From Histoplasma ohiense (lineage: Eukaryota; Ascomycota; Eurotiomycetes; Onygenales; Ajellomycetaceae), in NCBI GenBank assembly GCA_017607445.1, contig JAEVHH010000002.1, positions 3,959,501 through 4,023,500 on the forward strand: DNA of 64,000 bases, written 5' to 3'. The position numbers and the translations under genes are program-made. Every line of letters starts with the position of its first letter. The stretch's first letter is position 1. Shown one piece after another: positions 44,161-55,851 of the stretch. The notes beneath the pieces were generated by a model. The model did no database searches. It had not been told where the DNA came from and worked only from the letters and a program-made list of their open reading frames with translations.

Positions 44161-44830
44161 ATTAAGTCTTTCTCCTTTATTGCAGCCCCATTATTTGAAC
44201 TTACAAAAGAAAGCAAGAAGGGGGAAAGAAAAGCCACTTTTATATGAACAGAAGATGCTCAAAACACTTTTGATGAGCTCAAATTGTGCTTTATATGTGC
44301 TTCTCTATTAGCTCATTTTGACTCAGCTTGATGTATTCAGATTGAATCTGATGCATCCACTTTTGCAGTTGCTGCTATTCTGTCACAATTACAGAATGAT
44401 GAGCACTGGCATTCAGTTGTCTTCTGATCAAGAAAGTTGATTGATGTGGAAATGCATTATGATACTTATGATAAAGAACTTCTGACTATTGTAGCAGCAT
44501 TTAAAAATTGAAGATATTATCTGAAGAAAAGTCAGTATTCAATTCAAGTCTGATCTGATCATGTCAATCTGCAGTACTTTATGATGACTAAGAAACTGAA
44601 CAGACATCAGATCAGATGAGTGGAAGCTTTATCTGCTTATGATTTTGTATTACTGCACCACTCTGAATCAAAGAATTCAGCTGATGAGTTCAGTCATTGT
44701 GCAGACTACAGTGAGATCTATAATGATCAAACTATATTATCTACTCTGCAACAGAAGCTGAAACATGGAGTTAGACTAGACTGAAAAACTGATACTTCTT
44801 TTCAAAAGGATATTTCTTCTGATGTAGTCT
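44160..44830 (+). pseudogene. Gypsy-2 RNase H
   Basis: Readable segments: FELTKESKKGERKATF, IESDASTFAVAAILSQLQND (catalytic Asp), SRKLIDVEMHYDTYDKELL (catalytic Glu) and SESKNSADEFSHCADY. Collinear with Gypsy-1 RNase H. Confidence 0.88.
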
Positions 44831-44877
44831 GTGTATGAATCTCTAATGAGCAAAATACTTCTTTTAATGAGTGAAAA

Positions 44878-46080
44878 GTGCTTTATATATCAACATCTTC
44901 TATCTCTTATATAAACTCTTCCCCTCTGTTGTGTGTTGAGCAATATATGCTCTGGATTGCAGTCAATAAGACTATTCTTGAGGACTCAGCATATACAGAA
45001 ATGTCTGAATCCTTCATCTTATTTCTGAGTAAAGCACAGAAGATTGATTCTTTTGCTGCTGAGTAAAGAGAGAAGATAAAAGAGAAGAATATGACTGTTG
45101 CTGAAAATATGCTATAAACAATTTCTGAGAATGATATATTGCATGCTGATGGTTGTGTGTATGTCCCTCAACAAAAGACACTCATTGATGAAATTATCAG
45201 TGCAAATCATGATGATCCACAGAGGGGTCACTTTGGTATAAAAAAGTTCATAGACAGCATTCAGAACAAATACTATTGATATGAGCTAGTCAGAAATATC
45301 AAAGATTATATATTCATTTATAATACTTGTCAAAGAGTAAAGTCAAAACAGCACAGATAATATGAAGAATTGAATACAATTCTCTTATCATCAAATTTTT
45401 TTGAGTTCATTACTATAGATTTTATTACAGACTTGCCAGCCTCTACATTCCTTCATCAAATCTATGATACAATTTTAGTGATTGTGAATATATATATCAA
45501 GTTTATAATCTATATTTCTTGCATCAAAAACATTACTGCTGACAAACTAGTGGAAATCATTTATACCAAGTTCTATACAATTTACAGAGTACTCAAAAAC
45601 CATATATTCAATTGAGATTCACTGTTTACAAGTCATTATTGATTCATCTTTTGTTATATGCTAGATGCACACCAGAAACTTTCAACAGCCTTTCACTCTC
45701 AAACAGATGATCAAATGAAACAACAAAATCAAATCTTGAAACATTATCTTCAATACTTTATCAACTATCATCAAAATGACTGAGCACACTGGCTACTGCT
45801 GGCATAGTTTGTTTACAATATCTCTCAATATGTCTCTACTGAAATGGCATCCGCGGAAGCCTTAATGGGATATTGACCTGATTTGAAAATTAATATCAGC
45901 AAATCACCACAATCAGTCATCATACATGCTGCTAGCTGTGCAAAATATATTGAGAAAACATGTCATAAGCTCATTGAGAATCTACAAAAGATGTGACAAG
46001 CACAGAAAATCTATTACAATGCAAAACATAAGCTTCAACAATTTAAAATAGATGACTATATCATACTCAATGCAAAAAAT
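44878..46080 (+). pseudogene. Gypsy-2 integrase with upstream linker
   Basis: 44878-45066 is the linker (ISYINSSPLLCVEQYMLW...). Zinc domain HDDPQRGHFGIKKFIDSIQ is at 45208-45270 with CQRVKSKQH at 45325. 45370-45615 encodes FEFITIDFITDLPAS and KNITADKLVEIIYTKF. FHSQTDDQ near 45695 is followed by KQQNQILKH, where the catalytic Glu (TE in Gypsy-1) reads as Lys. Dead by both missense and nonsense changes. Confidence 0.9.
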
Positions 46081-46086
46081 CTCTGA

Positions 46087-46445
46087 TTGCTGTGCTTGGT
46101 TTGCAAACTTGATCATAAATATATTAGATTCTTCAAGATTTTGAATATCATTGGAAAACAAGTGTACAAACTAGAACTGTCATCTTTATATAGAAGCATC
46201 CATTCTGTATTCCATGTATCTTTATTGAAGTCATACAACCACAGAAATGGAGCTCTATCAGAACCAGAATCAGAACTTGTCAATGATGAAGAAGAATATC
46301 AAGTTGAAGAAATTCTAGAAAAATGACAACAAAAAAATAAATCTCTGAAATATCTTGTGAGATGAACAGATTGAGGTTCTAGTGGTGATATATGAAAATC
46401 AGAAGAAAACATATTGAACACTCAGACATTTGAAATCTTTCTTGA
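46087..46445 (+). pseudogene. Gypsy-2 integrase C-terminus and chromodomain
   Basis: 46087-46326 encodes LDHKYIRFFKILNIIGKQVY, SIHSVFHVSLLKSYN and NDEEEYQVEEILEK. After a TGA the chromodomain continues as KYLVR-TD-GSSGD and ENILNTQTFEIFLEQ. Same module as Gypsy-1. Confidence 0.9.
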
Positions 46446-46962
46446 ACAAGAAAATGAACAACAAATACAAAATCAACATACTTTCAAATATCAAAAGCAT
46501 GAACATCAAGTCAAAAGATGCCAGAAGCACAAATCTTAAATCTAAAAACACTAGAAGCACAAATTTCATTCAAATTTCAATCAAATGTATTTTTTTAAAG
46601 ATTTTATCAGAGAAAAGAGAAAAAGGAAAAAATTCAATTTGGATATAATAAATACAAAAAATAAAAAATATAAGCAAGAAAAAAAAAAAAAAAACAAAGA
46701 AAATGAGTTCTAAGAAAAGTCTAAAGACTCTCAGTTCATCTACTCTCATCTCAACTCTTTTCATCTCTCACTTCCTCTCTGCCACCCTCTTCTTATACTG
46801 TCTTCAATACTCATTAAGCACTGGGTCTCATTTTGAGTGCAAAGACACTGACAAATGTCTCTTTCACAGAATATTTGCTTTCTTCTCTCTTCTCTTCTTC
46901 ATCAACCTTCTCATTCATCAACACATCTGCTGAAGAAAGGCCTCTTTCTCCATGATCTTCTT

Positions 46963-47700
46963 TCACATCTTCATATCATGAAGTTCATACTCCTCATATT
47001 CTGCTGTCTTCACTGCTGAAGTCTTCACAATCTTCTCTGTTGACTCTTCAGTCAACTTCTCTGACCTCTTTTCAGCTGATCTCTTCTCAGCTAACTTCTT
47101 CTCAGCTGACTCCTTCATTATAGAGCTCTCAGAGCTCATCATTCTCAAAATCCTCTTCTTCACATTCTTCTCTTCCTCTAACATCTCTGCTCTGAAAGAA
47201 TCAGATACAATCACAGTCTTCAAAACCTGCATCTCTGCAGGCTCAGCTGCTGTCTGATACTGAAATCATAGAGCATTTATCTCTGCTCTGCTCTGAGCAG
47301 ACAGCATCATCAGATGAGATGCATTCAATTGTTTAACTAAACAATGAAGATGACTTTTGTGACTGACTATGTTCTCTCCAGCTGCCACCCCCACAAAGAT
47401 AAATGCTCACCCATGTATGATGCATCTCAGAAGAGGTGTATCATGCATCTAGCATCATTTTCAGTATATCAACATTGCTAAGAGCACTACTATCTATTCA
47501 AAAAGCAAATTTGAAGAAAAAGAAAAAGGAAATAAGAATTAAAGAGAATTACTTACAGATTTGCAGAATTTTTCTGCAGAGACACAAGTCTCACAACACT
47601 TTCAGATATTTGACCTCAACACACATCAAAAATCAACATCTTCAAGTCTAGAGACACAACATTTGCATGGAATCTGACTGTTGTGTGTCACATGATTAGG
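46963..47700 (-). pseudogene. Gypsy-2 antisense gene, Cys cluster and repeat-rich helical exon
   Basis: Exon 1 lies at about 47690-47560. Read through two TGA it gives PCKCCVSRLEDVDF, then CCETCVSAEKFCKS and the donor GTAAGT at about 47555, the same exon end as Gypsy-1 (which has GTGAGT). Exon 2 includes 47232-46963 (MQVLKTVIVSDSFRAEMLEE...). Here the Glu/Lys region carries an expanded degenerate repeat SAEKKLAEKRSAEKRSEKLT that Gypsy-1 lacks. The C-terminal part (46960-46700) is broken. Start codon unclear. Confidence 0.65.
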
Positions 47701-48218
47701 GCTAAATCTAGGGCAATATAACAAGTGAACAGTGAATGATGCTATACAGAAACAAGCTAGTGGCACACATGATCACACTAATAATACCACTGACAAGAAA
47801 CACCAACAATAATACACAATAAGCACTCAAGAAACAACTTATTTAAAATTGAGATAACTGAGAAAGCTCATTTCAATAAAAAAAAGAGGGAGGAAGAACA
47901 ACAATATAAAAATTTAAAAATTTTTTGGAAACAAGAAATCACAGCAGAAGGGCAAGGAGCTTTGATGATGATCAAGTTAAAAAAGAAGAGAAATCTTCAA
48001 GAGAAAAGAAATTCTTTTTGCTTCTCTGCACACAACCCCTGGCAACCAAAGAATCCATCAATTCCACCTCATTAGAAAATCAATAACAACACGTATACAA
48101 GCTATCTAGGGGACGTGATCGATATACTGCTATCAACAAGTGAATGGGAATGCAATTATCTACTAGCAAGCAATCTATACAATCACTGAGAGCAGCTCTT
48201 ATAAAAAAGAGGGGCAAT

Positions 48219-48481
48219 TGTAATGCACTTGTTTATTATTTCCTTATTATCTTTGCTTATTCTTATCTCTTTCCATTATACTCTCACTACTGCTATTTCT
48301 ATATGTATATATATATTTATGTATGTATTTCGCACATCTTCTTTCTCTTTCTTTTCTTTCTTAGCAATTAGCTACACTATGTTATGCTACTATACTACAC
48401 TCTACAATATATTACTATTATCTCTGCTATACTATAAACTATCTTCTACTGTTACTCTTCACACTGTCACTACATCTCACA
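48219..48481 (+). repeat. Gypsy-2 3' LTR
   Basis: 263 bp, TGTAATGCACTTG to CATCTCACA; paired with 41089-41351. Confidence 0.94.
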
Positions 48482-48486
48482 ATCAA

Positions 48487-49200
48487 CTTTCAGATCTGAC
48501 TCTGTCTTGACAATATCTCAGTCATCTGAAACATACAGAGCAGTGCAGCAGTCTTCTCAAACTGAGTCTACAGCTGCTGTCATGAGCTTCTCAGACAATA
48601 TAATATGAATCTGAAATGAGTCTCTGAGTATATGAAAATAGAGAGCAATGAGAAAGTAGATTATCTGATTAAGCAGATAGTCTCATCTACTACAGTCTCA
48701 GTCTATAAACTCAAGATCATATTCACAGTCAGTGAAGTTCATACAGTGATCAAACAGCTCAGTCAAGAGACAGAGTGAGAGTGATGAAACAGAGTCTGTG
48801 AAAAGCTCTCTGACTGATATCAGAACTGAAGATTCAGCAGATCAACTGTGAAATATTAAATAAAGACTTCTTCAGAGCTCATCATATCACAGTATATTCT
48901 TCACTGCTGATTCATACTTCACTTCTTTTATGAAGACTTCTTCTGATATTATAGACACTTTAAGCATACAGATGTGAGACTCATCTGTGTCTGTGAACAC
49001 AACAAAAACTCAGAATATTTGATACTCTGTTAATACTTACAGAAACACTTCTCTCACTGACTCAAAAGATCAACAGCACAGCCACACAATCAGATGACAG
49101 CTGTTGTCTATCTAGAGTCTCTGATCTCTACAGACTTTGTAGAACTGCTTGACCACACACAGTTCTACACACAGTACTGCATAAGATAACACAGTCATTT
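48487..49200 (+). pseudogene. LINE-plus ORF2, RNase H end and C-terminal region
   Basis: Continues from 41088. Read through TGA it shows CVSEYMKIESNEKADCLI ('wipgH.gi.GNE.AD.la', the last RNase H motif), then the segment with RLICVCEHNKNSEYL and DFVELLDHTQFYTQYC near the ORF2 end, the family's 'hC.Cg....eT..HllfeCp' region in decayed form. Confidence 0.75.
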
Positions 49201-49259
49201 GAACACATATCATCTGACAGCCCCTCACAGCAGTTCCAAGTCTATACAGATGATACAGA

Positions 49260-49515
49260 TAGTACAACATCTGATATAACTGATTTGAACAGTACAATAG
49301 ATTCAATCAATACAATCAGTACAATCAGTTCATTTAATTCAATCAGCACAAATGATACAATTGATTCAACTGATTCAATCAGTACAAACAGTACAAACAG
49401 TACAATTGATACAATCTGTTCAATCAGTTCAATCAGTTCAACTGATGCAAGTGATTCAATCAGCACAGTTGACTCATCTGTTTCAACTAGCTGTGATGTA
49501 ATCAGTACAGTCTGC
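49260..49515 (+). repeat. simple repeat in LINE-plus (GATTCAATCAGTACA units)
   Basis: About 16 degenerate units of 15 bp. The LINE-sense frame codes for SISTNSTNSTIDTI-like peptide (49285-49554). Same tract as 30890-31150. Confidence 0.87.
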
Positions 49516-50188
49516 ATACTGACTCAGTTGATATGCTTTCAGCTGTCAGTATGATATCTATACACACTCTGCTTTGCTTTTTTTCACTGATTCTGATTTT
49601 TTTTGATTTATATACTCTTCTTCTCTTTTCTCACTGCTCTCTCTGTCTCTCTTCATTTCTTTTCTCTCACAATCTTCTTCAGTGCTCTCTTTTCCTCTCT
49701 CTTCTCTGAGCTTGCACTGAGTCATGTGACTGCAAGATGTCACAGAGAACACAGACTTTTCTTCACTCTTCTCTTTATTTTTCTTTTCAGAATATTTACT
49801 TTTTCTCTTTTCTTTTGTCTATCTCATCTGTTTTTCTTCTGTTGTTAGAAGTGCAGACAGTTCTCAGATCAACTGAGAGAGTTATCTTTCTTCATTTATT
49901 ATAAAGTCTTTCAGACACAGCAGCAGCAGTTCTCTTGAGAACCACACTATAGCTTCATCATGAATGGCCATACATTAAGTCAGAAGTGAATATACAGCTC
50001 AGAAAAATTCTTTTCAATAAGCTGAGTCTTCTCAAGAGTTGTCATCTGAATTCTGTTTTCTCTCTCTCTGTGTACATAGAAATCTCTTCAGCATAGCATG
50101 TCTTCATGCTCTTTGAAAGGCTTCTGAAACACAGGCACTGCCCGTGCTTTCTCCAGAACGTTAAACCAATACAAACAAATAAACAAAT
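49516..50188 (+). other. LINE-plus 3' untranslated region and tail
   Basis: T/C-rich first half (TTCTTCAGTGCTCTCTTTTC), then the block shared with 6760-7392 and 13067-13297, ending GTTAAACCAATACAAACAAA. Confidence 0.87.
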
Positions 50189-50201
50189 ACAAACACTCAC
50201 T

Positions 50202-51250
50202 GTATCTGAATGTAGTGGATGATAACTTAGATCTATGAAGTATTCTTCAGCAACAGACACTATAGATGACTGAATTGTAACAACAACTTGCTGAGATGAA
50301 CACTTCTGCATTCATCATTTCTTCTACATTCATGCCTCATGAAAAGCTCTCAAGAGAGAAGCTTTCAATTCTCAATAAATACAAAGAAGATCTAGCACTC
50401 TACCTTACATAAAAGTCAAAAGCAAACATCAAATTGAACATTGATGAACAAGTAATAAATAGACTCACTATTCAATCAAGCATGATATATCCATAGCAGA
50501 TTGAATGGCAACACATTAGCAAAATTTCAACTCTGAATGAGTCATTGCCAGAACAATCAGTGTATATCAGAGCTAGTCTTTCAACAACTCAACTCTCTCT
50601 TCCTCAATTCTACACTTCAAGCCAAGACATTGAACTGGCTTAATCAGACTCATCAGATGAATATCATATTGACAATTTATTTTTCTGAATTCAATCACAA
50701 ACTTCTAGAAGCAGATGAGCAAGACTGAGATGACACTGTCAAAATCAACATATTGTTCAAGAACTTGAACTTTCAGTTGCATAATCAAAGTATAGAGTAT
50801 TCAAAGCTCTCAATATACAGTGAATTCTGTGCTGATCTTTGTCTTTTTAACAACAATCTGTCTCAGTTCTGTACACTTCAAAATCACAGAGAATTCTGTT
50901 GAATAAATGTGTACACTCTGAACCACTCTGCAGCATCTTTCATCTCTGAATCAGAATCAATGAACTGAGTCTCACACATAAATACAAGTCATCTGAAAGT
51001 TTCCAACATCTCAGAGAAGAATATCATCAATCAAATCATCAGAGAAATCTGCATACACTGTGACAAATCAGAGCACTTCACAAATCAATGTTCAAATGCA
51101 ATCACTCTGAGTAAACCCCTCACACATGTGAACACTGCATCATCTGTGAACAGGCAAGAACAGAGAAAAGACAAGCTCTCACTCTAAAACACATACAAGA
51201 GCTCAAGAAGCAGAAAGCTAGCTGAATATTTAAGTAAAAAATACAAGCAG
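50202..51250 (+). pseudogene. Gypsy-3 gag with CCHC knuckle
   Basis: Resumes after the LINE. Open pieces such as 50537-50728 are shadows; the Gag frame runs broken through 50300-51240. At about 51048-51091 it encodes ICIHCDKSEHFTNQC, a C-x2-C-x4-H-x4-C knuckle, followed by a Lys/Gln-rich tail. The counterpart in Gypsy-6 is near 61700. Confidence 0.83.
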
Positions 51251-51258
51251 ACACAATC

Positions 51259-51540
51259 ATGATCTCTGCTATTGTAAATAATCTAATCAACATACAAGCA
51301 ATGATAGACAGTGGTTTTCATCATTATACTCTTATAGACACTCAGCTGATTGAGAAGCATAAGCTTCAGCATATTCTCTTTTTCAAGTCATATAAACTCA
51401 GTGGATTTGATGGCTTCAGAGGATCAGCCTTCTACAATATGATAAGATTTAACATTAACATAGAAGAACACAAGAAAAAGAATGTATACACATACAAAAT
51501 ACAAGACCTTGAGTATGATCTAATACTCAGTCTATCATGA
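51259..51540 (+). pseudogene. Gypsy-3 aspartic protease
   Basis: A 93-codon open stretch begins MISAIVNNLINIQAMIDSGF. The M-I-D-S-G is the retropepsin active site, followed by the flap-like LSGFDGFRGSAFYNMIRFNI and the 'DLEYDLILSLS' end (consensus y..ilG...l). It is intact over its length and would process Gag-Pol. It is separated from gag and RT by TGA codons only. Confidence 0.88.
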
Positions 51541-51558
51541 CTCACAGAATTTGGGACC

Positions 51559-52720
51559 TTGTTGAATGCATGCAATCACTGTTTTATTTTCTCAGAAGAT
51601 GACTGTGTTTATAAGAAGAATGTTGATGAAACCACTGATCTCACTCAGATATCAGCAGAAATGTACAAACTACTAATTTGTCAAGTGCATGAGAAGAAGA
51701 ATGTTCAAGTGTTCACTGCTAGTATGACAGATATCAAAAAAGTATTAGAAAAGTTAGAACTCAAAGATCTCAAGAAATCACACAAGAAACTATCTGAATT
51801 GTACAAAGACTTCACAGATATATTCAATGAGAAAGAAGCTGAAAAGCTTCTTTCTCATCAAGAATTCAGTATAGATTATACAATCAAGCTCATCAAGAAA
51901 GACAGTAAGAATCTGCAATCACTCTGAGATTCTCTCTACAGCATATCACATGACAAGCTTTTTGTTCTATGAAAAATGCTCAATGGATTACTGAACAAAA
52001 GCTTCATTCATATTAGCAACTCATCCACTGCAGTATCTGTACTGTTTATAAAGAAATCAGAAGAAGGCTTACAATTCTGCATCAACTATTAAGAACTCAA
52101 CAAGATTACACAGAAGAATCAATACTCTCTTCCACTTATCAATAAAATACTTGAATGAATAGAAAAAGCAAAATGATTTACAAAGCTTGACATCTCTGCA
52201 GCCTTCTATAAGATAAGAATTAATGAAGGTGATGAATGATTAACTGCTTTTTATGTATGTTATGAATTATACAAATGAACAGTGACTCCTTTTGAATTAG
52301 TGAATGCTTCAAGTATATTTCAGAAATACATTAACTGAGCTCTATGAGATCTGCTCAATGAGATTGTCTCAGCATACATGAACAATATCTTGATCTTCAC
52401 TGATGGATCACTCATCAAGCACTGTAAGTATATATAACAAATGCTTGATTATCTATAAAAAGCTGAACTGTAAGTGGATATTGACAAATGTGACTTTGAG
52501 ATCAAGTCTACAATCTATCTAGAATTAATCATCAAAGCTGAAAAAGATGTATATATAGATTCTAAGAAGATGAAAGCAATTCTTAACTGAGAGACATCAG
52601 TCTCAGTAAAATAGACTAGAAGCTTTCTAGAATTTGTCAACTTCTACTGTAGATTTATCAAAGACTTCTTCAATATCATACAATCACTGACAGATCTGAT
52701 CTGGAAAGACACTGTATTTC
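51559..52720 (+). pseudogene. Gypsy-3 reverse transcriptase with N-terminal linker
   Basis: 51559-51927 is the linker (CNHCFIFSEDDCVYKKNVDE; KSHKKLSELYKDFTDIFNEK; LLSHQEFSIDYTIKLIKKDS). RT then gives SVLFIKKSEEGLQFCINY, FTKLDISAAFYKIRINEGDE (first catalytic Asp present), TPFELVNASSIFQKYIN and SAYMNNILIFTDGS, where the YxDD box reads YMNN, so both Asp are lost. KSFLEFVNFYCRFIKDF is the end. Confidence 0.9.
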
Positions 52721-52734
52721 AATGAACTGATGAA

Positions 52735-53190
52735 GCAGACACAGCATTCAAAAAGCTGAAGTGTATGTTCACAAGCATCTCAATGCTGCAATCATTCAAT
52801 TCAGATAAGCATATGATTCTTGAAACAGACATCTTGAGTTATGTAGTAGATGGAGCACTAATGCAATATGATAACAAAGATGTTCTACAATCTTGTGTCT
52901 TCATTTCAAAAAAGATGTCATCTGCTGAATGCAACTATAAGATCTACAACAAGAAGCTTATAGTGATCATACAATGTCTTGAAGAATAAGAGTTCAAACT
53001 TATGAGTGTCAAGAGATTTGAGATTGTTACTGATCATAAGAATCTAGAGTACTTCACAATCACTTATAAACTTATCAAGAAATATATATATTGATCATTG
53101 TTTCTTAGCTGTTTTTCATTCACAATTTGTTATTAATCTGAAGTAGAGAACACTCTTGCAGATGCTCTGTTTCACTGAGGACAAGATATA
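52735..53190 (+). pseudogene. Gypsy-3 RNase H
   Basis: 52765-52989 encodes MILETDILSYVVDGALMQYD, CVFISKKMSSAECNYKIYNK and LIVIIQCLEE: the TDAS start is TDIL, the YD.E motif is YKIYNKKL with the Glu replaced. Then FEIVTDHKNLEYF and VENTLADAL close the domain. Confidence 0.9.
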
Positions 53191-53499
53191 TCATCTGATA
53201 ACTTGAATAACAGATGAAAACACTGAGAGCATTGATTAATCAACTCTGTGATCATAAGAAGTTCTACACAATCAGACAAACTCTGCATACATATCAATCA
53301 GTTTCAAACTCAAGAACCCTCAGTCAAAGAACAATGAAAGCTAGCAGCAGAAGCAGATGAATTCTGACAACAAATCACTGAAGCTGTATGAAACAGAGCA
53401 TCTCAATTCTCTGTAGATGTATACTTGAGAACAGATATCTCAGCATATTCAATTGATAATGACAACTGCTTACACTTTCAAGATAGATGATGAGTTCTC

Positions 53500-54330
53500 A
53501 ATTCAGAATCTCTATAAACACAGATCATGCAAGAAATTCATAACTCACTGATAATCAGACATTCAGAATGTGAAATCATATACAACATCATCACTCAAGA
53601 ATTCTACTGATCAGATATGTCAAAAGATATACATCAGTTCATATACAACTGTGATCACTGCAGCTCAGTGACAGCATAGCATGAACACTGAAAAGAGATG
53701 CTGAAGTCTCTATCTATCTTCAATCAAACTTGATATGATATAGCTATCAAGTTTGCAGTTTTCTTATCTTAAAGCAGAGGTTCTACAAATATTCTAGTCA
53801 TTGTCAACTGACTCAGCAAGAATGTAATACTACAGTTCTGTGACAAGATAAACACTGAAGTAATTGCAGATGTCTTCATCAGAAGCTCATTCTATTGTAT
53901 ACACAGTCTGCCTTCATTCATTGCATCAGATAGAGACAGTCAATTCATCAGTGCACTGTGAGCTCATGTATACCAATTATTAAAAATCAAATGAAAGTTA
54001 TCAACAGTGTATCACTCAGAGACTGATGGAGCTACTGAGAGAATGATACTAACAGTAAAGAACATTCTTCATAAATTCTGCAATTACACACAAAACAACT
54101 GCAGCAATCTGCTGTCATATACTAAAATTGTGATTAACAGTTGAGATTCTATCACAACAGATATAAGCTCATTCTTTCTTCTATATAGATACAACTTAGA
54201 GATTCTGAACTTCTCTGAGACTTCTCAAGAAACTGCATACACCCACAGTTTCATACAGACAGCAGAGAACATTGTGAGCAAGTTGAAGAAAGGTCACAAA
54301 GGAGCAGAAACTTCAATAATCAATGTTCAG
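53500..54330 (+). pseudogene. Gypsy-3 integrase
   Basis: Zinc domain HNSLIIRHSECEIIYNIITQ with CDHCSSVTA (53540-53680). The core shows AVFLS near 53760, LPSFIASDRDSQFISALW (second Asp region) near 53915, and LSTVYHSETDGATERM near 54005 (catalytic Glu in TE). Then KNILHKFCNYTQNNCSNLL and YRYNLEILNFSE. TGA/TAA codons break it. Confidence 0.88.
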
Positions 54331-54806
54331 TAAGATTATGAGAATCAAACAAACATCAGAAGAAGTTCTGTAATTCAATATTATATAGAAAACAAAGTCT
54401 GACTGAATCTCAAGAACATAAGAACAGACCATCTCTTATATATACTAGATTATCATCACATCAAATATACAGTGAAGAAAATGCTAGATACACATAATTA
54501 TCAACTCAACACTTCATCTAACATTCACAATATCTTTCATACAAACCTGCTCCAATCTGCAGCTGAGGATCCATTCCCCTCACAGAGAATCTTCAATTGA
54601 CAGTCATCTATCATTATAGAAGAAGACAATGAACTTGAGTGAGAAATCAAAACAATTCTTGATAATAGAATCAATCATCACTGCTGTGAATATCTCATCA
54701 AATGAATAGAATATGATTGTCTGATCTGGGAATCTGCATCTATCTTGAAGGACACTGCTGCTCTTGATGTCTACAAATCCTCACTCACTCTGATAGAAGG
54801 GGATAA
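54330..54806 (+). pseudogene. Gypsy-3 integrase C-terminus and chromodomain
   Basis: LNLKNIRTDHLLYILDYHHI and NLAPICS-type C-terminal module at 54405-54590, then at about 54615-54780 EIKTILDNRINHHCCEYLI, EYDCLI-ESASILKD, a chromodomain whose W-E is preserved as TGGGAA-like (LIWES). A purine-rich tract lies at the end, beside the LTR. Confidence 0.83.
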
Positions 54807-55275
54807 TGTGACAGATTAGTATCTGTTAGTAATTAACTTACACAATCAACTTCTCTTCTGCATCTGCTTGTTTCTGACTGTTGTGATTTTGTGTAATTCT
54901 TGATGTTCTTCTGCTCTGTGCTCTGCATTTATATAGTTTCTAATGATTCTTCTGTGTAGCTCTTAACATTCTTCTGCTCTGTGCTCTGCACTCATATAGT
55001 CTCTAATGATTCTTCTGTGTAGTTTTTAATGTTCTCTCACTTTGTGTTTCATGCTTATGTAGTTTCTAATGATTCTTCTGCATAGCTTTTAATATTCTTT
55101 CACTTCACATTTCACTGTGAAGTGGCTTCTGATATTCTTCTGCTCTGAACTTCTCTCTATAAGAACCCTCTTTGTATGACCTTTTCTTCTGATTTCTTTT
55201 CTCTTTCTTTTCTTAATCAATTCATAATCTGTATTAGAATAGTGCTAGATCGTTAATCGAAGTACGCCCGTTACA
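54807..55275 (+). repeat. Gypsy-3 3' LTR
   Basis: TGTGACAGATTAGTATC to CGCCCGTTACA, 469 bp. Keeps CpG (ATCGTTAATCGAAG, CGCCCG) that the 5' LTR lost. Confidence 0.94.
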
Positions 55276-55280
55276 TATCA

Positions 55281-55851
55281 TTATCTTATAAAGAATTGAT
55301 GAGAATGTGATGTGAGTAACAATTTCAACATCATTCTCATCAAAACAACTGATCAGTTCTGTGTTTTCAGATTCAATATTCAGATCTTTAATCAATGCTT
55401 AAACAACAAGCTGAATAATATATGCAATACAGAAAATATATTCATGTTTATCATTTCATCTATACAATATCAGTTTTTGTTTCAGACTCTGTATCATGAT
55501 CAAGTTGTTTGCTGCATTGTCTGTTGTGATTGCAAGAAGATCTGATGAAATATTTCAGTAATTATTTTTAATGATTATCATGAAAACATCAGTCATATAT
55601 TCATCTGTATGACTGCTCTTCAATTGTTCAAAGTCAATCAATTTCTTTTTATAATTTCAATCCTCATCAATAAAATAACAAACTGCATTCAAAAGGAATA
55701 GATTGTTGATGTTTGTTCATGCATTCACTGCCAGTGATATTTTCTGTTGTTTCTTCAACAGAAGTTCAAGTTATTGCATATCATTGTTGTAATGTGTATT
55801 CAGAGAAGAGTGGAGACTGAATTGATGAGAAATTTGAATATATGAATTAAT
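55281..55851 (-). pseudogene. hAT transposase, N-terminal/central part
   Basis: The minus strand, through a few stops, reads FIDED-NYKKKLIDFEQLKSSHT, then SDLLAITTDNAANNLIMIQSLK, then FCIAYIIQLVV-ALIKDLN. These are the classical hAT blocks 'hFId..w.l...ll.f....h.g', 'i.titvDNAsNN' (catalytic Asp) and 'C.aHilnL'. The end at 55281 joins 21022 and 13861. The part further towards the N-terminus (including any BED finger) is removed by Gypsy-5 at 55852. Confidence 0.87.

Larger units (their letters stand above)
41089..48481 (+). mobile_element. Gypsy-2: chromovirus, same family as Gypsy-1
   Basis: It is 7,393 bp long with 263-bp LTRs at 41089-41351 and 48219-48481, and target duplication ATCAA at 41084-41088 and 48482-48486. 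Polypurine tract AAAAAAGAGGGGCAAT lies before the 3' LTR. Gene order is as in Gypsy-1, including the antisense gene on the minus strand. It is more heavily mutated than Gypsy-1. Confidence 0.94.
21921..50188 (+). mobile_element. LINE-plus: Tad1-type non-LTR retrotransposon, split by three insertions
   Basis: Its own pieces are 21921-22056, 29514-30227, 36923-41088 and 48487-50188, about 6.7 kb in total. The flanking duplication is ACAAACACCCACT (21908-21920) and ACAAACACTCACT (50189-50201), with one CpC-to-TpC difference. The order is 5' UTR, ORF1 with CCHC knuckles, ORF2 (endonuclease, RT, RNase H), a Ser/Thr-coding simple repeat, and a 3' UTR ending in AAACAAAT-type units. Frames are riddled with TGA. 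It sits in the Gypsy-3 leader/gag. Confidence 0.9.
21023..55275 (+). mobile_element. Gypsy-3: chromovirus split by a nested LINE
   Basis: Two 469-bp LTRs (21023-21491 and 54807-55275) with target duplication TATCA at 21018-21022 and 55276-55280. Its own sequence is 21023-21920 plus 50202-55275 (about 6.0 kb); everything between belongs to the inserted LINE and that LINE's insertions. A purine tract GATAGAAGGGGATAA precedes the 3' LTR. The primer-binding site abuts the 5' LTR. Confidence 0.92.
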
